The position numbers and the translations under genes are program-made. From Fulvivirga kasyanovii (GTDB lineage Bacteria; Bacteroidota; Bacteroidia; Cytophagales; Cyclobacteriaceae), in assembly GCF_009711405.1 (NCBI RefSeq), contig NZ_SMLW01000678.1, positions 34,564 to 71,942 of the forward strand: a DNA stretch of 37,379 nt, written 5' to 3'. Within the stretch, counting starts at the first letter, position 1; each line of letters opens with the position of its first letter. A model generated the notes under the pieces. It ran no database searches. It saw only the letters and a program-made list of their open reading frames with translations, and had not been told where the DNA came from. Below are positions 19,710-28,209 of this stretch, piece by piece.

Positions 19710-20938
19710 GTAAGCAAAAAACAATACTGGCAACCGCATATGCTGTAAACCCCTACAAAGGCTCTGAGGACGGTATGGGATGGAATTTTATCATCCAGAT
19801 TGCCCGGTTCAACAATGTTATAGCCGTTACCCGCGAGAACAACCGGGGAAATATAGAAAAGTATATGGCGGAAGTTCCTGATGAACGCTACAAAAATATC
19901 CGTTTCTTATATTTTGACCTGCCATATTGGATGAGGTTCTGGAAAAAAGGTGGTAGAGGTGCAATGCTGTATTACTGGATGTGGCAACGGGGAGTAATAC
20001 CATTTATACGCAGGCAAAAATACTCCTTTGATATCGTGCATAACCTGAACTTTCATAACGACTGGACCCCAAGTTATCTTTGGAAGCTGGGGAAGCCGTT
20101 TGTCTGGGGCCCCGTGGGCCATCATCCACGAATCCCAGCACAATACCTGGCACCATACAAAAAAAGCTATTGGATCAAAGACAGGCTGACCTGGGTCATT
20201 AAAAAGGCATTCTGGAAATATTCATCGGCTTTACGAAAAACAGCACTCAAGGCAGACGTGGTCTGTAATATGAACAGGTCAGTCAAAGATGTACTGTCTT
20301 TGCCCGGAATGCAGATCACTATGCCATCCGTGGCCACCGAGGATTTCGGCTACTCTAAACCTGTAAGCCACGAGAAGTTTACCCTCATATCAGCAGGACG
20401 GCTGGTGCCCCTGAAAGGTTTTGACCTTTCTATAAAGGCATTTGCCAGGTTTATGAGACAATTACCCAAAGCACAGAGATCGGACGTTGAGCTCATCATT
20501 GTGGGGAGTGGCCCTGAAATAGAATTCTATACAAACCTTTGCGTCAGTGAGGGTGTAAAAGACCTGGTAACCTTTGTCAGTTGGATTGAACGGACAGCAC
20601 TGATGCAGTTATTTAAATCTGCCTCAGCCTTCCTTTTCCCTTCACACGAAGGCGCCGGAATGGTGGTGGCCGAGGCGTTGTCATTCGGGCTTCCGGTGAT
20701 CTGCCTGGACAACTCCGGTCCGGGTGAATTCATAGATCCGTCATGCGGATTTGCCATACCTCCACAGCCATATGACGAGACGGTTAAAGGGCTGTCAATA
20801 GCCATTCAAACCTTGTACCAGCAACCTCAAACACACGCAGAAATGTGCGAAAATGCTAGAAAGCACTTTAAACACCACTTTCACTGGGATATAAGAGGCG
20901 AGCAGTTAAATGATATCTATAAAAAATTAAGCGCATGA
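19706..20938 (+). CDS. GT4-family glycosyltransferase
   Basis: 410 residues from the ATG at 19706. The frame stays open back to 19532, but those 58 codons overlap the acyltransferase and look like shadow sequence (Cys/Ser/Arg-rich). The N-terminus [20 protein letters not shown] is characteristic of one GT4 subgroup. The central [19 protein letters not shown] and GPVGHHP lie in the acceptor half. The C-terminal half has [20 protein letters not shown] and an EX7E motif in EGAGMVVAE (Glu315, Glu323). It adds a sugar to the lipid-linked unit; the donor is unknown. ATGA overlaps occur at both ends. Confidence 0.9.
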   Translation: MSKQKTILATAYAVNPYKGSEDGMGWNFIIQIARFNNVIAVTRENNRGNIEKYMAEVPDERYKNIRFLYFDLPYWMRFWKKGGRGAMLYYWMWQRGVIPFIRRQKYSFDIVHNLNFHNDWTPSYLWKLGKPFVWGPVGHHPRIPAQYLAPYKKSYWIKDRLTWVIKKAFWKYSSALRKTALKADVVCNMNRSVKDVLSLPGMQITMPSVATEDFGYSKPVSHEKFTLISAGRLVPLKGFDLSIKAFARFMRQLPKAQRSDVELIIVGSGPEIEFYTNLCVSEGVKDLVTFVSWIERTALMQLFKSASAFLFPSHEGAGMVVAEALSFGLPVICLDNSGPGEFIDPSCGFAIPPQPYDETVKGLSIAIQTLYQQPQTHAEMCENARKHFKHHFHWDIRGEQLNDIYKKLSA

Positions 20939-22011
20939 GAATTTTTGCCTTTCACTTATTTAATGACTATAGCGGAAGTCCCAAGGTATTGATGCAGCTT
21001 GCAAAAGGCTGGCAGATTGAAGGTCATGAAGTTCATCTGATCACTGGCACCGGCGGCAAAGGCTTTTTAACAAATTTGCAAGGCATCCATTATCACTTCT
21101 TTTGGTACAGGTTTGCCCCCAATCCATTGGTTAGGCTTTTCAATCTTATGCTTAGTCAGCTCTTACTCATCTTATTACTTTTCTTCAGGGTTAAGAAAAC
21201 CGATATCATCTACGTTAACACCGTATTACCGTTTGGTGCAGCCTTACTTGGCAAATTCAAGGGATGTAAGGTAATTTATCACATTCACGAAACCACGGTA
21301 AGGCCGGAGATTTTCAAAAAATTTTTATTTGGGGTGGTGAGGTTAACCGCAAAAGAGGTTGTATATGTATCCAGATACCTTGCAGAAATAGAAGGTATGT
21401 CCGGGGTAAGCGCTAATGTGCTTTACAATGCAATAGAGGAGTCCTTTCTTCTGGAAGCCAGCAAAAAACGTAACCATAAAAACAACCGCTGCAATGTACT
21501 TATGGCCTGCTCTCTGAAGGCCTATAAAGGCATTGATGAGTTTGTGGAGCTGGCATGTACCAACCCTTTATTTCAATTCAGACTGGTATTGAATGCATCT
21601 AATGAAAGTATAGCCTCTTATTTTTCCGGTGTGGACCTGCCTAAAAATATTGCGCTTTACAGCACACAGACAAACCTCCACCCCTTTTACCAGTGGGCGG
21701 ATGTAATCCTCAACCTGTCGAGGCCAGATGGTTGGATAGAAACGTTTGGTCTTACAATTATCGAAGGTATGGCATATGGCTTGCCAGCCATTGTACCCCC
21801 TGTGGGAGGCATTGAAGAAATTGTAGACCAAGGTTATACCGGCTTTAAGGTAGACTCCAGGGACAGCAGGAGTCTGCATCTCGCTTTAAATACTTTGCTA
21901 AATAACCCCGGTCTGTATGCCGAAATGAAAGCAAACTCGCTTAGAAAAATCACTGCTTTCAGCGAGCGGGGTTTTCTTGATCAAAGTCTACGCATACTTT
22001 ACCGGGTGTAG
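20935..22011 (+). CDS. GT4-family glycosyltransferase
   Basis: 358 residues, GT-B fold. The N-terminal FNDYSGSPKVLMQLAKGW is the usual acceptor-side glycine loop, followed by a hydrophobic stretch (LMLSQLLLILLLFF) that may dip into the membrane. The middle HIHETTVRPEIF and the C-terminal EX7E motif ETFGLTIIE (Glu269, Glu277) followed by YGLPAIVPPVGG identify GT4. It starts inside an ATGA overlap with the previous glycosyltransferase. A 130-nt gap follows, the largest break within the operon. Substrate is unknown. Confidence 0.88.
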   Translation: MRIFAFHLFNDYSGSPKVLMQLAKGWQIEGHEVHLITGTGGKGFLTNLQGIHYHFFWYRFAPNPLVRLFNLMLSQLLLILLLFFRVKKTDIIYVNTVLPFGAALLGKFKGCKVIYHIHETTVRPEIFKKFLFGVVRLTAKEVVYVSRYLAEIEGMSGVSANVLYNAIEESFLLEASKKRNHKNNRCNVLMACSLKAYKGIDEFVELACTNPLFQFRLVLNASNESIASYFSGVDLPKNIALYSTQTNLHPFYQWADVILNLSRPDGWIETFGLTIIEGMAYGLPAIVPPVGGIEEIVDQGYTGFKVDSRDSRSLHLALNTLLNNPGLYAEMKANSLRKITAFSERGFLDQSLRILYRV

Positions 22012-22141
22012 TTTGTTTACCGGAATATCATTCCAGCTGATGGAATCCGTAAGCGAGCAAAAATTAATTCTTAAACTGTAAATCAGTAAGTTATAACTTT
22101 TGGCAGGTTATTGGGATCATCTAAAACTAAATGACCTCATA

Positions 22142-23362
22142 ATGAAAACACATCAAAAGAAGAAAGTAGCAATAATCGGCACGGTAGGGCTTCCCGCCAG
22201 TTATGGTGGCTTTGAAACCCTTGCAGAACATATCGTGGAGCATTTAAGCGATGATTATGAGCTAACCGTATACTGCTCGGGAAAGAAATATCCCAGACAA
22301 ACAAGAAAAAAGACTTATAAAAACGCAAAGCTCAAATACCTTCCCCTCAATGCCAATGGGATACAGAGCATTCCATATGACACGCTGTCCATACTACATG
22401 CTCTTTTCTTTGCGGATGTCCTTCTGATTCTGGGCGTAGCCGGGGCATGGATACTGCCTTTTGTCAAAATATTCACCAATAAAAAAATAATCGTTTCCAT
22501 TGATGGCATTGAGTGGAAGCGCGATAAGTGGAACCTGCCGGCCAAATGGTACCTTTTTTGGGCTGAAGGTCTTGCAGTCAAATATTCGCATATTGATATT
22601 TCGGACAATGAGGCCATACAGGATTATACAGCCAAGAGGTATGGATCATTGAGCCGCATAATAGAGTATGGTGCCGATCATACTTTAAAAGTAAAACTTA
22701 CCGAAGAAGACATAAACGCCTTCCCCTTTCTGGCTTCACCCTATGCCTTCAAGGTTTGCCGCATAGAGCCCGAAAACAACATCCATGTTATACTGGAAGC
22801 ATTTGCCCGGTTACCTAAAAGCAACCTGGTCATGATCGGCAACTGGAACAACAGTGAATACGGCAAAAATGTCAGGGCCAGATATGGGGTTCTCGATAAC
22901 ATAATCCTGCTTGACCCGATTTATAACCAACGTAAACTTGATGCCCTGAGGTCTCATGCTACTATTTACATCCATGGGCACTCTGCCGGTGGCACTAACC
23001 CCTCGCTGGTGGAGGCAATGTACCTTGGACTTCCGGTTATTGCCTTTAACGTTTCATATAACAAGATAACTACGGAAAACAAGGCATTGTACTTTAAAGA
23101 TGAGCAGGAGCTTAAAACAATTATTGATCAGACCTCACCCGAAATGTTGCAATTACTAGGTACTACTATGCAAGGTATAGCCGAAAGAAGATACACTTGG
23201 AAGCTTATTGTCAATAAGTACAAAAAACTCATAGTAGAGGCGCTTACGGTCAAAGAAAAATCATCGGTTACCCATAAAGTCAAAGAACTGGATTATCAGC
23301 TACTTCTGAAAATGAACCTCGGACACCTCAAAAATGAAGATGCATTTTTTATAAAACGCTAA
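22142..23362 (+). CDS. DUF1972-type glycosyltransferase (rhamnosyltransferase-like)
   Basis: 406 residues from 22142. An in-frame start at 22100 would add 14 unconvincing residues. The N-terminus VAIIGTVGLPASYGGFET is the hallmark of the DUF1972 group, in which several members act as rhamnosyltransferases. The C-terminal half resembles GT4, with HSAGGTNPSLVEAMYLG and LPVIAF where the EX7E glutamates usually sit. It probably adds a deoxysugar to the repeat unit. The sugar is inferred from the family and not shown by the sequence, and no rhamnose biosynthesis genes lie in the window. The gap to the priming transferase is 5 nt, so these two genes form a pair after the 130-nt break. Confidence 0.87.
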   Translation: MKTHQKKKVAIIGTVGLPASYGGFETLAEHIVEHLSDDYELTVYCSGKKYPRQTRKKTYKNAKLKYLPLNANGIQSIPYDTLSILHALFFADVLLILGVAGAWILPFVKIFTNKKIIVSIDGIEWKRDKWNLPAKWYLFWAEGLAVKYSHIDISDNEAIQDYTAKRYGSLSRIIEYGADHTLKVKLTEEDINAFPFLASPYAFKVCRIEPENNIHVILEAFARLPKSNLVMIGNWNNSEYGKNVRARYGVLDNIILLDPIYNQRKLDALRSHATIYIHGHSAGGTNPSLVEAMYLGLPVIAFNVSYNKITTENKALYFKDEQELKTIIDQTSPEMLQLLGTTMQGIAERRYTWKLIVNKYKKLIVEALTVKEKSSVTHKVKELDYQLLLKMNLGHLKNEDAFFIKR

Positions 23363-23367
23363 AAACT

Positions 23368-24441
23368 ATGGATACCTTCCACCACATCCCCACGATCTTA
23401 ATAGCCACAGTCATTACCTGGATAGTTATTCCCTGGCTCCGAAAACTTGCTCTGCTGGTAGGGCTAGTAGATACCCCTAATGAACGTAAAATACACAGAA
23501 GCCCTGTACCTCTGGTAGGGGGAATGGCTATCTTTACAGGATCGTTCTTTTCCTTCCTACTTACCAATCCTTCTTGGGCAAATATGGGAGACATTAAGGT
23601 TATCGTGCTTGGTGCCATCCTACTTTTGCTTGTTGGTGTTATAGATGACAAACTGAATATTCGAGCATCCCTTAAATTACTTATTCAGATTGCTCTGGCC
23701 TATTATGCTTTCAGGAATGGATTGAAAATAGATTCATTGTATGGTATTTTTGGAATATACAAATTACCGGAGGCAGTGCAATATGTACTGACACTACTGG
23801 TTATTACAGGTGTAGTCAATGCCTTCAATCTCATGGATGGCATCGATGGTCTGGCTGCGGGCCTGGCAGTAGTTGGCCTTGGTGCTTTTACCGTGCTGGC
23901 CATATTGGCAGGCGAGGCATTCTTAATTACCTTATATCTTTCGTTAATTGGTTCTCTCATAGCCTTTCTGAGATTCAACTTTGATAAGAAAAACAAGATA
24001 TTTATGGGTGATGCCGGGTCATTATTCTTAGGATTTATACTCGTTGTTTCAGCTATTTCAATATTGCAAACTACAAAAGACACTTCCCATGCTACAGCGA
24101 GCCTGGCCACAATTATCGGCGTACTGGCACTGCCAGTGGTAGATTCATTGAGGGTTTATAAAAGAAGAATAGCCAATGGACACAGCCCATTTAAGGCTGA
24201 TCGTACCCATCTGCATCATCTTGTATTATTCCTGGGCTTAAAGCATAGGGCTTCCAGCCTGCTGATCATACTTATCTCAGCCCTCTTCATAGCTGTAAGC
24301 ACCATCTTTGGAAGCCTGATAGGTATAACATTTACAGCACTGGCCATACTGGCATTATTTACTTTGGTCACCACCATCCTGCGGATCAACCAGAATGTAA
24401 GCATCTGGAAAGACAAGATCAGGGAAATGGAAAGCTCCTGA
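23368..24441 (+). CDS. Polyprenyl-phosphate HexNAc-1-phosphate transferase (WecA/TagO/MraY family)
   Basis: 357 residues with about 10-11 membrane spans. Family motifs are in order: DTPNERKIHRSPVPLVGG, GVIDDKLNIRASLKLLIQ (Asp-Asp), NAFNLMDGIDGLAAGLA, and KIFMGDAGSLFLGF, then ADRTHLHH (histidine cluster). Members transfer a HexNAc-1-phosphate from its UDP-sugar to undecaprenyl phosphate, which starts lipid-linked glycan assembly. MraY is unlikely because this is a polysaccharide locus and the HXH region is WecA-like. It is probably the priming enzyme of the locus, placed last in the operon. About 750 bp of sparse sequence follows. Confidence 0.92.
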   Translation: MDTFHHIPTILIATVITWIVIPWLRKLALLVGLVDTPNERKIHRSPVPLVGGMAIFTGSFFSFLLTNPSWANMGDIKVIVLGAILLLLVGVIDDKLNIRASLKLLIQIALAYYAFRNGLKIDSLYGIFGIYKLPEAVQYVLTLLVITGVVNAFNLMDGIDGLAAGLAVVGLGAFTVLAILAGEAFLITLYLSLIGSLIAFLRFNFDKKNKIFMGDAGSLFLGFILVVSAISILQTTKDTSHATASLATIIGVLALPVVDSLRVYKRRIANGHSPFKADRTHLHHLVLFLGLKHRASSLLIILISALFIAVSTIFGSLIGITFTALAILALFTLVTTILRINQNVSIWKDKIREMESS

Positions 24442-24914
24442 GAATAATTAACTTTAAAGGGAACGAGAATAGTCTTATTGGATTATAAGTTTCATTTTTA
24501 TCAAGGTTAATTTAGAATAAGAGATATAAAAAACTCCGCTTATCTCGTTCTTTTATATCACCAACCTGATAAGAATAAAAAAGACTGACTCTAGCATCAT
24601 TAATAAATACTATACAAATAAGAAAGGTTATGTATTTTTCGGTTCAACATTTTATGAAGGTTTTACCTAGGAAATCCACTATAAAAGAAATCAAAAGAAG
24701 TAAGGCAGGTATCTTAACTATATTCGGTAGGTTGTACTTTTATTAAAGATCATTGTCAGCAAGACTGTCCGATTTAGCATTAGTAATCTTAATGCCTACT
24801 GCATGTGGCAATCCTTGTATTTTTCGTAGTTATAAGCTGCTGATCGATTAATTTTGGAATTTCGAAAAAAACAAGACTACCCTTAGCCAATGTTTTGAAA
24901 TAAGTTTATGAAGG
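24442..24914. other. AT-rich intergenic spacer without a supported gene
   Basis: 473 bp between the priming transferase and the open stretch at 24915. No supported gene in either strand. A weak imperfect AT-rich hairpin (about 24516-24556, AGAGATA paired with TATCTC) followed by TTTTA could end the operon, but it is poor. On the minus strand, short open segments in the same frame as the MerR-like gene (for example about 35 codons ending near 24797) are broken by stops, which could be decayed coding sequence. Confidence 0.5.
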
Positions 24915-25187
24915 TCAATGTTGCTTTTTATATTTCTTCTTAAATTCTATGGTCTTTTCAATATTCCAAAAATATTTCGAGGACTTGGCGTTTGAGATTA
25001 GTTGAGCAAAAAAATAGGAAGCATTCCATGAAACATCGGCATCTAAGGTCTGTGAATTCTTGTATTGAGTCCATGGACTCATCGCGCCTTGGCAAGAAAC
25101 GATTTTAGTGCTGTTACGGATTCCTTTTGTTTGTAATCCATCAGGACTGTGATTTAATATTTTGTCAATATGCCTATAAATTTCACT
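24915..25187 (-). pseudogene. 90-codon open stretch directly after, and in frame with, the MerR-like gene stop
   Basis: Reading the minus strand on from the TAA of the MerR-like gene, the same frame stays open for 90 codons and ends in TGA (24915-24917). The translation looks protein-like and balanced, for example ILNHSPDGLQTKGIRNSTK and QTLDADVSWNASYFFAQL, with a basic tail KKKYKKQH. The only ATG is at codon 36, leaving 55 residues. It may be the remnant of a longer C-terminal part cut off by a nonsense mutation, a fragment of another gene, or chance. I do not recognise the family. Confidence 0.35.
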
Positions 25188-26081
25188 TTACCCACCAACC
25201 GACAACTTCACATTCTCCACAACCACCATCATCCCCCCAGTAGCATTGAGCCGGATGCTTTTATAATTCCCTTCTACCAGATAATCTATCAGCTTTAACC
25301 CGGAATATGCAGACTTCTCCAGTAGCCGTACAGTGTCGTCAAGAAGGGTTACTTCGATGGTGTTGTATTCTCCGGAACTTATGATTTGCAATACCTTTAG
25401 CTCAACGGTAGAAAACAAATCAATTTCATTGATAATAAGGCCGGCTTTCGGATGAGCGAAGAACTCCCTGATGATCCTGGTGAGGGAAATATTAAAGTGA
25501 CTTTCATAAAGGATCTTTTCTCTAAGTTCTTCGGGATAGATGCTAACATCGTTATTAAACAGCGGGAGCCAGCCACCATCACCAAATATCAGCAGGTTGA
25601 CAGGCTCTTTGCTAAAAATAGCTTCGCTGACCAATAGTTGAAATAGGTTGAACTGTTTGCTGGCTTTTTTTCTTTTTACCCCAACCTTAATTATCTCAAT
25701 CAGTTCAGTCATAGAAGAACTATCGCCCCAACCATCCATCAACGCCTGATCCATGCGAATAAGGCGTTTCATAATCTGAAAATTCACATGGTAGAAAAGC
25801 TCCTTTTTCGTGCGTTTAAGCACTTTGCTTTTGATGCCAATGCCTTGAATATCTTCCAACACTCTTATCCATACAAATTCAAGAAAATTAAACCTTCGGT
25901 GAATGCCTTTGTTTTTCCTGGGGGTTATGATTAACTTTTTGCCATCCCAGGTATCAATAGTACGATTATGCACCCCTGTATCCGTGACAGAAAGTATCGG
26001 CTCCGAATTGAAAAGGCGATTAAATTGAATGGCCTTTACCGTGCCTGCAATTGAGAAAATATTTTCCAGTTTTTGTAGCAT
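25188..26081 (-). CDS. MerR-like DNA-binding protein, hypothetical
   Basis: 297 residues on the minus strand. Residues about 32-90 fit the MerR winged-helix pattern: a helix-turn ending VHNRTIDTWDGKKLI, an RKNKGIHRRFNF wing, then FVWIRVLEDIQGIGIKSKVL. No cysteine-rich or known effector-binding domain is visible. The rest (about 100-297) is unrecognised; it ends in NATGGMMVVVENVKLSVGG. Regulation may be autogenous, because a dyad AAAATACA/TGTATTTT begins 7 nt upstream of the start. It is the only minus-strand gene between the polysaccharide operon and the small accessory genes, so a target nearby is possible. Function remains uncertain. The same frame continues open past its stop. Confidence 0.6.
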   Translation of the reverse strand: MLQKLENIFSIAGTVKAIQFNRLFNSEPILSVTDTGVHNRTIDTWDGKKLIITPRKNKGIHRRFNFLEFVWIRVLEDIQGIGIKSKVLKRTKKELFYHVNFQIMKRLIRMDQALMDGWGDSSSMTELIEIIKVGVKRKKASKQFNLFQLLVSEAIFSKEPVNLLIFGDGGWLPLFNNDVSIYPEELREKILYESHFNISLTRIIREFFAHPKAGLIINEIDLFSTVELKVLQIISSGEYNTIEVTLLDDTVRLLEKSAYSGLKLIDYLVEGNYKSIRLNATGGMMVVVENVKLSVGG

Positions 26082-26087
26082 GAATCA

Positions 26088-26131
26088 AAAATACAAAAAA
26101 TGTATTTTCATTTTACCATATTTTGTATTTT
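26088..26131. promoter_or_regulatory. Candidate operator: AAAATACA/TGTATTTT dyad plus third copy
   Basis: AAAATACA (26088-26095), five A, then TGTATTTT (26101-26108) form a perfect dyad. A third copy, TGTATTTT, lies at 26124-26131. All three sit within 50 bp upstream of the minus-strand MerR-like gene. Dyads of this size are typical MerR-type operators, but the sequence is AT-rich and octamers of this kind also occur elsewhere in the window, so this is tentative. Confidence 0.35.
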
Positions 26132-26486
26132 GCGTGATTTAGCGGATAAAATTGGTCATAGCGGTGCTAAATGCAACCCCACATACCTATCCGCTGGTCG
26201 GTGTAACTAACAGCTTCATGTAATGTTTCTTTTAAATAGTTAAAATTAATACCATAGAACAGTAAATTACTGCCATTTCAGTACAAATCAGTCAATTTGT
26301 AATCTCGTGCTATTGTTGGCAAATTCAGAGGTGGTCAAAAAGTTGATAAATTGTATTTTTTCTATTAGTGTCTATCGCGATAAATTGTAAGTGCTTAATT
26401 ACTAACGTAATTATGACATGAAACTCGTCAGATTATTTTACCCGGAAAGCTCTAGGTTTGCACTAATCAAATAAAACGTACAAACC
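26132..26486. other. AT-rich region between divergent genes, with an 11-bp direct repeat
   Basis: No gene is supported here. The exact 11-mer GATAAATTGTA occurs at 26345-26355 and 26379-26389, 34 bp apart, about 100-140 bp upstream of the small lipoprotein start. A third, imperfect GATAAAATTG lies near 26144. This stretch must hold promoters for the lipoprotein and possibly for the MerR-like gene, but no clear Bacteroidota -33/-7 pair could be assigned. Confidence 0.35.
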
Positions 26487-26696
26487 ATGAACACAAAAAG
26501 AATTATTGCAGCCATTTTAATTGTAACCTGTGGCTCTTTGACTATGTCCTGTAGTGAGGAAGAGATTAAGCCAAGTTTAAAAAACTCAATAGAGGCAGCC
26601 ACAGAGGGGAATAAAGGACATGTAGAGCCGCCGATTGAGTTTGCAACTGAGGGAGACGGTGGACATGTAGAGCCGCCAATTGAAAATGGAAATTAA
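26487..26696 (+). CDS. Small lipoprotein with two tandem 15-residue repeats
   Basis: 69 residues. The signal peptide (KRIIAAILIVTCGSL) ends in the lipobox LTMSC with Cys22. The next residues SEEE resemble the acidic lipoprotein export signal that sends Bacteroidota lipoproteins to the cell surface. The mature part is about 48 residues and contains two copies of a unit ending EGxxGHVEPPIE, with a 15-residue period (26595-26639 and 26640-26684). The repeats are also close at DNA level, which points to recent duplication. It is followed after 126 bp by a TPR lipoprotein. Function is unknown; a surface-anchored short repeat peptide could be a ligand, a spacer or a receptor bait. Confidence 0.7.
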   Translation: MNTKRIIAAILIVTCGSLTMSCSEEEIKPSLKNSIEAATEGNKGHVEPPIEFATEGDGGHVEPPIENGN

Positions 26697-26822
26697 AAGA
26701 AAGAAAGATTAATTTGTAAGGTTTTGCCTATGCATGTAAGATAACGAAGCTAATTTATACGCGGTCAATCAATTTATATCGACAATTTTGCCTGATACCA
26801 TTTTGAAACCGACCACCTTGTT

Positions 26823-28208
26823 ATGAAATTTGCTTTGTCTACAACTGCAATCTTTATTTTATTGTTAGCTGCCTGTTCTGAAAAGGAATCCATAGTTCCT
26901 TTTGATAGCTCGGACGATTTGAAGATTCTTGAAAATACTTATCAAGAATATACCAAGCACTATTCCGAACCAGATATTGCATATAACTTATTAGAAAGTA
27001 TAAAGGTTCAAGCCGAGCAACAGGAAAATGATGAGTATCTAGCAAAATACTACATCGGATATGGGTATTTAAAGAAGATGGACAATCATCTTGATGAAGC
27101 AGTAACCGCCTTCTTTAATGCCCTTGATTTATATCAGCAGGTCGGAGATTCGTTGTTTCAAGCAAAAGTGTTAAATAACATTGGCGATATTTATCGTACT
27201 GCATATTTATCAAAAGAGGCTTTTGAATGCTTTAGTGCAGCAGAAGATATTTATATAAAGCTAGGACGAGAAGATAAACTACCTGGTTTATATGAGAATA
27301 TGGGGCTTTTGTTTATAGATAGCGCTGCTTATGAAATTGCAGAAAACTATTTTGATAAAGGAATAGCCTTTAGCCAAGAGAACGAAGCCATCGATAAACT
27401 CAGCACTCTCCACCTTTTATACGGCAAACTCTACTTCAAACAAGCTAAATTTAAAGAAGCTAGAGAAAGCTATAACAAATCATTTGACCTTTTAGCTGAC
27501 AAGAATTCCCTTAAGGCAGCATTTGTTTACGGAAACATTGGAGAAACCTATTTATATGAGGGGAAAATAGAAACGGCTGAAAGTTGGTTTAACAAGTCCT
27601 TAACCCTTAAACAATCCATTGATAATGTCGATCTAAGGCCTACGTTAAATTATTTGGGCCAGGTAGAGCTTCAGAGGGAAAATTTTAAGAAAGCACTGAG
27701 CTACTTTGATGAGGTAGTAGACCTATCAAAGGAAGATATAATCAATGATGAGCTAGATGTGGCTTTAGAGAATATCCAGACCGTTTATGAAAGTAGTCCA
27801 GGCATGCGAACCGATGAAGGTTTTAAGAGATCGCTATATTATTTTGGCGTAGCGCGTGAAAGTAAGAAAGTTTTGGCCGAGCTTCAGTCAAGGCTTAATA
27901 CCCTTTATGCCCAATATTCAGTCAAAAAGGGGTATAATGAGTATGTCTATGAAAATAATCTTAGGAATGAAAAGGAAGGCAAACTCCAGTCAGTAGTAGC
28001 TGCAGTCATACTTGCTTTATCGTGCTTAATTCTCCTCGCAGCTATAATAATCTATAGGAAGAACCTTAAAGTGACAGCCCAAAATTTAAAGGCCACTGAA
28101 GAAGATTTAAGGATAACAACAAAAGACTACCAGCTTTCTAAGACACAAATTGAAAGGATTAAACAAACACTAATCGAGAGTGGATATCCACCATACCGCA
28201 ACGCTTAG
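26823..28208 (+). CDS. TPR lipoprotein with one late transmembrane span and cytoplasmic coiled coil
   Basis: 461 residues. The signal peptide ends in a lipobox (LLAAC, Cys18), followed by SEKE. Residues about 60-320 hold at least six tetratricopeptide-like repeats with N-x-G-x-x-Y patterns (VLNNIGDIYRTAYLSKEAFE, YENMGLLFIDSAAYEIAE, YGNIGETYLYEGKIETAE). A strong transmembrane span is at about 392-412 (AAVILALSCLILLAAIIIY). The last about 45 residues are charged and coiled-coil-like. In relatives from this phylum, TPR-plus-span proteins often carry a LuxR, LytTR or kinase output after the span; here there is none. It probably senses or scaffolds in the periplasm. It ends one base from the convergent XRE regulator. 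Confidence 0.8.
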   Translation: MKFALSTTAIFILLLAACSEKESIVPFDSSDDLKILENTYQEYTKHYSEPDIAYNLLESIKVQAEQQENDEYLAKYYIGYGYLKKMDNHLDEAVTAFFNALDLYQQVGDSLFQAKVLNNIGDIYRTAYLSKEAFECFSAAEDIYIKLGREDKLPGLYENMGLLFIDSAAYEIAENYFDKGIAFSQENEAIDKLSTLHLLYGKLYFKQAKFKEARESYNKSFDLLADKNSLKAAFVYGNIGETYLYEGKIETAESWFNKSLTLKQSIDNVDLRPTLNYLGQVELQRENFKKALSYFDEVVDLSKEDIINDELDVALENIQTVYESSPGMRTDEGFKRSLYYFGVARESKKVLAELQSRLNTLYAQYSVKKGYNEYVYENNLRNEKEGKLQSVVAAVILALSCLILLAAIIIYRKNLKVTAQNLKATEEDLRITTKDYQLSKTQIERIKQTLIESGYPPYRNA

Positions 28209-28209
28209 G

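Noticed and set aside
22030-22046. Terminator hairpin ATTCCA-N5-TGGAAT after the third GT4 gene
   Set aside because: The stem is only 6 bp and AT-rich, with no T-run. It is too weak to claim.
23703-24110. 135-codon minus-strand ORF under the priming transferase
   Set aside because: It is antisense to conserved WecA motifs, with low-complexity content and no plausible start context.
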